From assembly GCA_010645155.1 (NCBI GenBank), contig JAAGOF010000046.1, positions 1,127,282 to 1,191,281 of the forward strand: 64,000 nucleotides of DNA, in the 5' to 3' direction. How positions within the stretch are numbered: the first letter of the stretch is position 1; each line of letters opens with the position of its first letter. Below the pieces are notes generated by a model. That model made no database searches, had not been told where the DNA came from, and worked only from the letters and a program-made list of their open reading frames with translations. Positions 11,398 to 22,900 of the stretch are shown piece after piece. Position numbers and translations under genes: made by a program. Origin of the DNA: Tigriopus japonicus (taxonomy: Eukaryota > Arthropoda > Copepoda > Harpacticoida > Harpacticidae).

Positions 11398-11815
11398 TTT
11401 CCCCAGAGTTCTTCTGTAGGTTGCGAAGACATACAACTGACAACTTTCGATTTTATTTTTTGATCCCTTCGAACTATCGCTCTCTCATTTTCCCTCAAAT
11501 TGCTTGAGTGAAGATAGCCAAAGCTTTATATAAATATAAGAATTGCTCTCATTATGAAGCCTAATTAGCTGCTGATCAAATTATACCTTAACAACATATC
11601 TTTCTTTCGTCTCGTAATAACAGCAAGTAATGACAGTTCTGATCATTCTAATTTACACCTTTGTTTGTCGATTTTGGTCACCCTGAGTTGAGGGAGGTGA
11701 ATTTCCATAACAAACCTGTCGCTCTTCTCCGCTCAAAGCTCAAGTTCTAACAACTGAATCGTCCTCAAAAAGGTTTGGGTAGCCCATAAGGAGGCCTGAT
11801 TTAGGCGCAAACACC
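11398..11815 (+). promoter_or_regulatory. 5' flank of ANKFY1
   Basis: This is the only unique sequence between the upstream foldback element and the ANKFY1 start codon, so promoter and 5' UTR probably lie here. A TATATAAA at 11527-11534 is about 290 bases upstream of the ATG; it may be a TATA box or chance in AT-rich DNA. No other site was recognised. Confidence 0.35.
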
Positions 11816-13957
11816 ATGACCTCAGGTTCTCAAGATAAAGGTAAAGCATCCGTGATTCTGGAAACTCGGAAATTCCAATTCATTCCTTGCAGATCCGCAT
11901 TCGGTCAAGACTCAAAGTCATTTGTCCCTTCTCAAAACGGAATTGAGCAAGCTTCAGCGGAAATATCACGAATTACAACGGGAACACGCCATTGTGTGCG
12001 CTCAATCGCCTCAAAACACCCACCAAAAGGACTCGTTTCCGTCGAGGTTATTGCATATTGTGGCCAAACTCCATGGACAAACGCAGTATAGGTAATAAAA
12101 CTAGAGCACTGGGATAACGATAGTACGCGCTTGAAATGGATTGGTCCCACTTGGGATCAGCTTTTCCACGAGATTTCGGTAGAAAAAGGACGATATGGGA
12201 TTTCAATGGGTTTTCAAGCAAGTTCTTAGATTCACACGTTTTGGGCAAAGTCTGGCGTTTTTCAACTCTTGCACTTCTTCCTGTCGATCTTATACGGGTA
12301 CACTAGTGATTATAATGCACGAGATAAAGCATAAGAAGAAGCGAACTTTTTTTTTAGCCAGGCACTTTTTCTTAGTTGACCTTGAAACCAAAATTATAAT
12401 AGAAGCACTTAATCACAGTCAAAGGTTGATAAAAGAATAACTCATGAATGAACGAATGTTTCTGTCCCTGACCAAAATGTTCACACTTTCGTATATATAG
12501 ATATAACTCTCGATAGAAGAAGTATATTGTTGCTGATGTAACTTTCTATAGAAGAATAATATTGCTGCTGACAGATAATGCTAAGTATAAATAATAAAAT
12601 AATTTATAGTAAGTAAAATAAATATATAACTAAATCACCCGCATTCTCATATCGATATTTTTTTGGGGATAAAGAGACGTTATGCCCTGAATTTTTTTTT
12701 CGGTCAGCGCAAAAGCATTCATGTACTCATCTTTCGCTGTATTTAGTTAGTCTCTTTGAGCAATTGGTGTATATTCCCGTTCCATTTTAAACCGATTGAA
12801 TTTTTCTCTTTTCCGGTTATCTTTGCAGTGATTTACAAATCGAGTTTGCCGATGGCTCGGAGCCTGCCCATCGATTTGTGCTCTCCGCTCGTTCGGATGC
12901 TTGGAAATTTTTGGATGAGCATCAACATCTCGGTAATTCTATAATAGACCTTTATTTCAACGTCATAGCCGAGGTAGCTAATTTTTACCAGATTTCCATA
13001 TGTGCAAGTATGAGAGAGAACACGGTCAATTGATGTTTCCAAGTAAACGTCAATTTTTGATAGGATATTGTTAGGGATATGGAAATCAGAGCTTGATTTT
13101 ATTCTTAGCTTTTTTTCTCTTCCAGTATAAAACAATATAAAATTATAATACCAGATTTTTCTGTCTTTCCAATTTTTCCCCAAAAAGTACGCCAAATATA
13201 AACTCGGATATGGACAAAAAATTACCCCCAAAGCGAGATTGGGCAGAAAAAAGGATCAAAATTTAAATTCTGAAAAAATGAACAGGCCAAAAAATTCGCC
13301 TTAGTGATGGTTATCTTCTTGATGTAAAAGTTTTAGGTTAACAAGCTAAAAGCAGATTTCTCATTGAGTGTTGGGATTGTGTATTGCAATGCGCATGGGA
13401 GCTTTACCCTATTACATTAAGCGGCAAAAGTGTCTTTTCATGTCCCTAATTGATATTTGATCTCTTTTCAGATTGGTCCAAGATGGAGCCAATTGTGGGG
13501 CGATCCTTATTGGCCTGGATCTACACCGATCGAGTCGATTTCAAATCTATTCCCGACCCTGATAAGTTCACCTTGTCTCTGATGAAGATTGGAAAGACGT
13601 TTCAATTGCAGGAACTTCTCCAATATTGCCAAGATTACCTCATGGGATCCGTGAAATCAACCAACTGCATCCAATACTACGCCACTGCCGATGAAATCGG
13701 CGCTCACACCCTGAAAGAGCATTGTTTCGCACTCATTTCCTCACATTGGGTAATTAACACCTATAATAATCATCATATTTGAATATATTAAACTTTTGTG
13801 TCTTCAGAATGAATTCGGCTCAGAGGATTTTGCCGAAATGACGGCACCACTTTTGTATTCCATGCTGAAATCCAAATCCACTCATCCACTTCATGAAGCA
13901 ATCCGATTACGACGAGAAGATGTGGTTCTACTTTACATGATTGAATTCAACCAAGAG
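11816..13957 (+). other. ANKFY1: ANKFY1 exons 1-5: coiled coil and BTB/POZ
   Basis: Exon 1 codes only eight residues plus one base before a 52-bp intron. Exon 2 gives the heptad-like LLKTELSKLQRKYHELQ coiled coil and ends at QTQYS. Exon 3 gives DLQIEFADGSEPAHRFVLSA, the start of the BTB fold that mediates self-association. Exon 4 completes it (SLLAWIYTDRVDF, then FQLQELLQYC) and exon 5 carries the linker and first ankyrin-like segment (HPLHEAIRLRREDVV). Introns 2 (737 bp) and 3 (539 bp) show no other feature. Confidence 0.92.
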
Positions 13958-16900
13958 GTAGGAATAAAAACAACATCGAGATTTAGTGGATTTCAATTTG
14001 TCAGCTCTCACGCGAGTATTCATTTGGAATCTGGATTGAAGGGCCATATTCTAAATCCTGTTTTGAAAGCTCCGCCAAATCCAGTCAATTAGATAGATTT
14101 ATGGTTGTTTGTTTGTCGTCAAGGATTCTTCAAATCAGAAGGAGAAACATTAGAACTTGAATGATAGATCCAGCTTGAGCTGAGTGCATACTCAAAAATG
14201 GTGAGTTGACAAAAAGAAAATACATGGTTCGAAAAACAAGATCTAATTCCTCAAATTTCCCAGCTTTTGGATGAGCAAGATTTCCTAGACGACGGAAAAG
14301 CACTTCTCAACCGTGATGTTTCAAACTTTCCTTCCCATTACAAGAGAAATGAAAGCCTGAACTAAAATACAACTTGAAATTCAGTCTCTTTGGCAAAATA
14401 TAACTCGCGAAGTCAACAAGGTCTGTGCAAATTTGCAGGAAAAATGAGCGGCTCAATAAAATTTGAAAATTTAATTAGCCACCAATTAGTTCTTTGAAGA
14501 GAGAGCGTGTGGGCAAAAACATCGCTAACTAGATGAACGCCTGATAAAATTGGATTTTTTTTAATGCTTACCCTACTTTAGCTTGTTTTCAAATTTTGTA
14601 TATTTTTCGTATATTTTTTAAGCTTGGTTTCGATTATTAATTTTATGGCTGCAGAAAGCATAATATACTGCAACCAAGGAAAGGATAACAAATGCCTTTG
14701 TGGTTCAGTTTTGATCACAATAGACTTGAGTTGAAATAAACAGGTCTCAAATATGAGCAATGTTCCATTGCTTATGGAAATACTCAGAAGATGTTTTTGG
14801 AAGCCCAATTTAATCTGAAGGTCGATTGAAAAAGCTTGAATGCTTTTCTAGTAAGAATAAATACCACATATTTTCAAGTTACTCCTAGATAGCTCAAGGC
14901 ATGATTTGCTATAACGATTGAAGAAATCCACGGATCTAACGTGATCTCCTGCCTCTTATCATTTTTAAAAGCTAGGAAATGTATCATTCAGAGTGGATCT
15001 TGCTCTCCTAATTCCAAAGTATTTTCTCTGAAGGGGCAAGTGTGAGAGCGTGTGTGTTGGTTTCGGTTCAAAATGACACGGAAAGATAGTTTGGTCGTGG
15101 TCTAACAAGCACCATTGTAACAATCGTCAAAATAGATGACATGCCAGAACTCGTTTCTGGTCTGACAGCTCCATTGGCTCCATCTGTTCCCGAAGCCTCG
15201 AGCGCCAACGAGTTTGCCTTCCAGCGATGTTCTTCCATGCTTTCATTGTTGTGGCCTTTGTTGCACAAATCTCCTGGACAGAAGCAATACATGGTCTGAT
15301 GTCTGCGAAGCCTGAGCTCAGGCGTGACATAAAAGCAGCCTTCAGAGTAGACGGTCTCGTTGATTTTTTGAACGGTCGTCCAACCATCTTCTTTGGAGTA
15401 AGATTGGTAGGCATAATCCTGTTGAGCACACCCTCGAGTGGTGATAGAAATTGAGCCTGAAATGAGGAACCCAGGAAAAAGGATTGGAACTTTTTTGAGC
15501 GAAACACTATGAATAAGGTTTTGTTTTGGCTGCTATTCAATTTCGATTAAAGTTTCTTGATCTTGGTGGTCACATCAAGTGGCGTTAAGGGCAATTGATT
15601 ACCAAATAAGGTGCTTTTCTTTAGATGTTGTTTTGTGTAGATTACTTAAGCTTGATTCCACGTCGTTTAATGGTTAGTTGTCGTATATCCTTCTTGTGCA
15701 TTCTTGACATGCTGGTATCTGGATTCGCTTTTAAGTTGTTAATTAGGCCTCCCAAGGGAAATTAAGTGGACACTCTTTCAAACGTACTCTGTTTATTGGA
15801 GTGTACTTGTTCATGCATGTGCATGTTCAAAATGAGGCCTCTTACAAGAACTTTTCAAGGAAGTTGCTCTTGCGTTAAAAATGGAACTGAATTTTGTTTT
15901 CTAAAATCCTGATTGGTTTGGAAAGGCTTTTTTGGTTCGTGTTTTTCTACGTTCTGACTAAACAATTTGATTTAGACCTTTAAATTCAATGTGAGATGGA
16001 AAGTTCCCAAATAAAACCCATGGAACATGTTTATCTACTTTCCTTCACTGAATAATTCAAGGCATTGGTAATGCATTTCAGGTTTTGAACTAAAAGCGAT
16101 TGTTCAAGCTTCACTCTGGCGTAAAAGCGTAACTCTCATGTAACTAGATTGTTCAGTTTTTTTTCTGGCCGTAAGCTCTTTTGCTAAACATGGCTTACAT
16201 ATTTTCCTCTTTTCCTGCTTTCTCGTTTCGTTTTTAAGGAATAGCCTGTCTCTTTGCATCTCACCTTAAAAAGTTGGGAACTCTAGGAACATAGCCAATA
16301 GTGGTTCTGCTTTGAATTACTTTGGAACTTCCCATCTGACAATTAAGGCACCCAAGGATCCTCTTCCTTAGCTCTCAGACATGCGTGCTGACGATGGGCT
16401 CGTTCACAGTACATACAACTTCAGACTAGAGGCCTTTAGAGCAGACCAGAGAAGAAGCACCGAATTTCCTGGAGTGGGAGGCTTGCGATGAGAATTATGA
16501 TTTCCAGTAGGATAAAATCAATTGTGTTCTTCCTCAAATGATCCCTTGTTTGGATTGGGCAGACTACGTTTTTCAACTTTTAGCTCGATCGAATGGCGGA
16601 GTCAAAAGTTATGCCTTCTCAGATTTGATTACTAAAGAGAGCATAGAATGAATGTGCTCGCCCTTTTGGGGTAAACAAAGAACAGAAGAGGGCTAGCCCG
16701 TTCATTTGCAGTAAGATTCGCTCTGAGAGAGCATAACTTTTGACTTAGACGTTGGATTGAGCTGAAAATTGAAATATATCGTTTACTCAACTTGAGCAAG
16801 GTCCATTTGCAGAGAAACGTAATTGATTTAATCTTTCTGGAAATCATGATTCTCATCGTTAGTCTCCTAGTTTAGGAATTCTAGTGTTTCTTGCACCAGG

Positions 16901-19900
16901 CCTTTCTGGGTTGCCTTACCAATTGATCTAGTGTTGAACATGTACATGCGTTTTGGGAGACAAAATATCTTGGTTTCCCTTAAGAAATGGAAAACCGAAA
17001 GGTTTCTAGGAATAGACCCATTATCTTTCAAGAGGTGAATGTACATGCTTCAGATCTAAATCAGGTCCAGATTGTTCATAGGCAATTGTGCTTTATCAAC
17101 ATTTTTATATTTACTTTTGGTTGGAAGGGCTTCAACTCCATCGTAAAAGTAAAAACTAATGATTGAGCAAGTCTTGCTATGTATACTATTTCTACAGTCT
17201 ACTAATACTACTCTAAAGTTGGTTCAATGACGAACAAACAGTCCCTCGTCATTGAAAATGAGACAGTTTTTGCCCCAAATGGTAGGGGTTACTTTGAAAG
17301 CAATAAATGCAAATCAAAACAAATTTCTTAAACACAACGCGAGATTTCAAAATCGGTCATATTTTGGCTTTTCAAACAAGTAAACCGAATACTTAATATA
17401 CAAATCCAGAAGAATTCACGCAATCCGGCTGATCTTTGAACCTGGTTGTTGGAGTGCACAATGTACTCTAACAAAGAGAGTACAGCAACTCTTTTCTTTG
17501 CATCTTAAACACGTGCATTAGAGAGGAAACTTACCACAATGTGTTTGAAGCGTAAATGTTCGAGTTTGGCACAGGGTAGAAAGAGGGCAATCAATCTCAA
17601 AGTTTGGACTTGCGTCAAATTGGGAACACAAACGTTCCGGAAGGCCACTTGTCTTCGAAGGAGGGCGAACGGAACAGAAGAAACATTTCACAGCCAAAAC
17701 TGCAAACCAATTTGGGGCTTAAAATCATGAATGAAAATATCCTGCATACAGATGATTCTCAACGGAAACATTCCCAGTTTCCCACGCATTGGCATTATTT
17801 TCCCCAAGAGAGTCAATGAATTGTACAAAATGATGGTCAGGTACCCTACTGAACATAATTCCTAAGACCTAATTGAGTCTCATTGGCTCAAATTGAGTGG
17901 AAAAGGGATATAATGTTTTCAGTTCTTCCACGTTTCGAGCCTCTTTTTCTAGTATTTTTCTCAAAAGGTTTTTGAATTGAGGCAAATTCACTTTTGAAAT
18001 GCCTAATCCCCGAAATATACAGACATACATATGACCAAATACAAATTATAGGAGTGTTTTTTCGAAGCAGTGAATTAAAAACCAGTTGAATTTACATTCA
18101 TGTCCAAAAGAGCTCAAATCCGATTAAGTTCTTAGAAGAAAGGGAAGAAGCCAAAATGAAAACCACTTTCAGATTATCGATTTTATTTCTAATTAAAAAC
18201 AGGCGAAGGAAATGCACCCACGCATCTGAAGAAAAAATAGGAAGCAAATTGAAAATAAAAGAAATAATTTCAATTAGTCATTATGAAAAATAATTTTGCT
18301 AACGAAAACCACGGCGACAACGATTTGTGGACGAGCGTGGAAACTGATTTAGAAATTTGAAATTCACAAAGAGATGACCGGATATTCGGACAAGAAAAAA
18401 AGAAATGAAAAGACAGTTTGAAGGAATTAAGTTTTACACCTTGGTAATGAAACGTTATCTTCATTTTGAAATGTAAAACACTTTTTTGCTACCTCTAGTT
18501 CTTGGAGCGGGCCTGCACTTAATCGTCATTTGTTCTGCCACCTTTTTTCCAAGCGAATTATCCTCAAGAAATGAATCATTAACACTGTTATTACATCAAC
18601 ATCTCAGTGATATTTGGTCTACCAAAGAGTTTATGTTGGCGGATCTGGACAACCTTTTAGAATGAAGGGCTGGTCAAGAATGGTGTTTAAAGATACATCT
18701 AATTCCACCATAATTGCTGTTAGAGATAAGCTCCAAAGCATTTAACCTTCAGTTTGCGCTCAGATGCAAGGTTAGATGCTTCTTTAGGCGAAGGTTATCA
18801 AGATCGTCCTTGAGTTGAAAAGTTTTCCACAATTCTCAGTGCTGCACATCCGGTTCCACAACCTTAGATCGTTCAGTCAGAGAACCATTTTTCCCCCTTA
18901 TCTTTGCAACACTTTCAAAAGAGCTTTTTTCTAGTTTTTAATGAGTGACTTTTTTTGAGACCGTACACTCGATGGCCTCACCTAACTATCCCTTATCTAA
19001 TATTTAGAGGTCATTTTCTATGGCAAATCAATCTTCTCCGAACCAAAAGTGTGACGTTTAAGGGATGTGCAAGTTCCAGTTGGATAAATCTTTGAGTGCT
19101 TTTCTACTGCAACAATTAGATTAGCCGAAATCGTCTAGTTCGGAAAAGAACAACATCCTCGGTCAAACTCGCGTGTTTTTTCGTAAACCCTTTTGTTTAC
19201 TCACCGTTGCCGAAGAAGTTGAAAATATCACAAATATAAAAGATGTACACCAGGACCTCAAAACGGTATTTGTTCATGATCTGATCGAAGATAATTTTGT
19301 CATTATTTTAATGAACAGCACTTAACTGCCTCTTAGACTAGGAATGACCAATTGAACATGGTCGTACACTCATGACAAGAAGTGAACGAAAGAAACTTTT
19401 GATGGGTGTAGCGGTTTCCATTCTTTTCCTCACCTGACTTTCCGGCCCGCTCCTGCTTTATACCATCGATATTTTGGCAAATGCTAGATAGATCAATGGA
19501 ATGTGAGAACATATTCTATTCCATCTACGACACTGGGTGATCTTGTCCACCGATTTTGCCTATTGTCAGGTAGTTTCTTGGAGCTGAGGCTCATGGAGTA
19601 CCTTTCCGGCACTTTTGCCGACCCTCTATTTGTAGGTTGGTTCTAGCTAGACGAAAGATTTCCCCCTACAAACGAGCTTGGGGACTTTGACTTGTAAAAG
19701 TGCCTACTGGATTCAGTTATGTGAATGGCCGGTAGTTACGGTAAAGAAACAAAGACATCTACTTTATTGCGATGAGAACCGATATGTTAGGCAAACCTTT
19801 TGTGTTTTTTGTGTTTGCCTGAGGCGAGTGATGTATCAATCCATTTTATTATTATCACTTGTGGTATCGAAGCGTGGAATAACAAAACCACACGCAAAAT

Positions 19901-22900
19901 TTGCATAACTTTGAGCAAATCATGTTGTTCTCGTTATTTTGGTAATCTTGCTTTTCGTCAAGAACTACATCTGTAAAGGATTAATTATTTCATCGCAAAA
20001 AACCAAATTTGGGGATTTGCATACTATCGAATGAAAAAATGAGTGAAATTAAGAACGTAAACAATGTTTATCTACAAAAGAAATTTCCACCTCGTACTTG
20101 TACTCTTGACTTGACAAGTATAAAAATAATCTACTAATGTTAAAACTGATTACAGTACGATATGCAGGTCTTGTACTTTTTGAACTGGCTCCTCAGCACT
20201 AATACACAACTTCAAAACTTAATGGAGAAGGATAAGGAAAAGTTGAGTACATTAGCCCAACTCATCGATGTTATTCCACATTGGGTGTTTCGGTTTGCAT
20301 TCAAATAAAGTTAGTTTGTCTGCCTGGGCGTGGAATCATATCCATTTATTACGGTTTGCTTTGTTGGCAGAATTCTTTGACCGTGTTACTAAAACTCGTT
20401 CTGTACTTTCGACAAAAGCTTGGCAACACAATCGAAGATGAGGAGGAGGATGTTTGCTTTTTTGGAACAATTTGACCGTGCTTCTGAAGTGCCGGAGACG
20501 TGGTCTCAAGTCGCCCAATCTCCGAGAAGTTCTCAATCGATTTGGTCGTGAAATTGAACCGAGTTTGAACATCAGAGTCGGTGGCACTGTCTTTTCGAGG
20601 ACTCGTTACAGCCACTTTTGTCGGTTTGACAGCATCGCGAAGATTCTGGTCACTTCGATGATGATGTAATGGCGATCGACTGCTTCGATTGTTCGACTTC
20701 CGGAGTGAACCATGAATACTGAACTCTTCGATCTCGTATTCCAAGTCGATCAGACTGAGTTGTCGTTGTAATTTGGGCCTTCGGCGTTTCCGAGAGCCAT
20801 ATCCAAACTCACGGAGCTCTCTTCCCTGAATATCTTGTGGAAGAACAATGGCTGGATGGTCAAAGATTTTGCCTCCTTTGCCTGTGATGGGCAGGGGTTT
20901 GAGCTTCGAGGCCCGCCTTGTGGGCGTTAAAGCTGGTGAGGGAATGGCTGGATGGAAGCCATCTTGAATTTGGAGATTGGCCAAGTCCATGATGCATCCA
21001 GTGCTTGCCACTCGAGGCATGTTATTTGAGCCATGGAACATGCTGGGATGTGAAAGCCAACCTGGAACAGAAAATCAATTTGAAAGCTATTTGGATGCAG
21101 AGACTCGAGTGGAGTAATTGAATGAACTTGGGCAATCTTGATCAGAGGTCACAGAGGTTTGACAGTTTTTAGACATTTAGTCGGAATCTTCAGAAGACCT
21201 TGAACACTTGGAATCACCCGGGTTTCCAAGTCCAAAGTTAAACTCAATAATCAAAAGATTAAATATTGGATTTTTTGTTAAATGAAGTTTACCTCGAGCC
21301 CCTCAGAGGGAAGATAATCCGAAAGACCTTGAAATCTTAATGAGCTCAGGGCCTTCCATACTATCTCAAAATCATTTCAATGGGTTGTTCTAGTTGGAAA
21401 TGAACAAAATAAATTTACGATCTTGGCTGCAAATGTATCGAAAAACCGGCCCTAAAATACTTCTCTAAGCCTAGTACTACGATCGGAAAAAGTTCAAGTT
21501 GGATACATCCCTTTGCAAGGAACTGAAAGCAAAAGTCAAAACAACCATGTCCAACTCTTTACTTGCCTCTCGTTTTGGCGTTAGTAGTCGCAAATTGCTT
21601 TTTCTTTTAATTCGGTGGCTCTGAACCCTTTGCAAGAGTCTTTGTCAATAAGAACTGAGCTCAAAAGGTCGTCGAAACCCTCAGGACGAAACTCATCAAG
21701 CGAAAAGAAATACGTAAGTTTTTAAAAGACCACTTTGATGTTGACTTATTTTTGGAACGCCACTAAATTGGTTTGTCGGGGTCAATCGTTCAAATGCAAC
21801 TGCCAGAATGTTTCACATATTTTCAAAGAGAGGTGAATGTAATGTGCAATCAGTTAATACGAAGGTTTGAGGTAGAAGCGTAGACGAAAGTCACGCCTTA
21901 ATCAAACTTACTCAAAAGCAAGTTTATTTGGGCCTTCAGACATGTAAAGTCGACGTTGACGGAAATGTATCGATCCCATAATTTGTGAGTAAACAGTCTT
22001 ATTTTACTCACACTTTTTCCACAAAAAATAATCAATGCACTGACAGTTCTATATACTAACTTCCTTGGTCTATGTCGTTCACTAATCGGCGCATATCCAC
22101 ATTACCACATAATTGTCTTCTCAAGTGTGTTAAATATGCAAAAAAATCTCTTGTCAAGCCTTGATGCCTTTAAAGCCACATACATGGCCACATTGATGAC
22201 TTCAAATCGTGGTCAATATAGTCAATCTTTTCAAGACAATCCACCAAAACCAACCACCATGTCTCACACTATAAATCCCTCCTAATGAGCAATGAAAATT
22301 GATGAACCTTCGTTTCCCTAATGGCCTGCAATGAAAATCCCTTTACCTTCATTGGGACTCTTGGTATTTGAGGGCAGCCTGTTGCGTTGACTACTCGAGC
22401 GTTTGGCACTCCGTCGAGGCCGCGAGAGTGGTTGAGGCCCAGTCTTGAGGTCGTCGCCCAAGCCAACATTAAGGCTCCCTTGAGACTTTTGGACCCCTTG
22501 AGAACGTCCATTACTTGTGAGATCTGCTTCGTCAGATGTCGAGGATGTGGACGACGACGGTGACCCTGAGACTGAGCCTTCAGCGGCCTTGGCTGACCCT
22601 CGTCGGTGGGTTCGGCGTCGTCGACGACGTTGGGGAGACGTAGACGATGTGGTTGATCTTCGGTGTCCAAGTTTTGAGCTCGAGATTGTAGACATCACTT
22701 TCAAATGTCCAGACTCTGACCTTACCAAGGGGAATTCCTGGCCTTCCTTGAGATGAGACGCAGTACTAGAAGAAGAAGAAGGAGAATAATGAAGCATCAT
22801 CTTCACGTCCTGTTCATCTATCGATATTATTAGACAGGGGTTGTGCTGTACGAGTGAATAGGCCGCGTGTTCTAATCTTGTTCCTCAATGGTTGCTTCTA

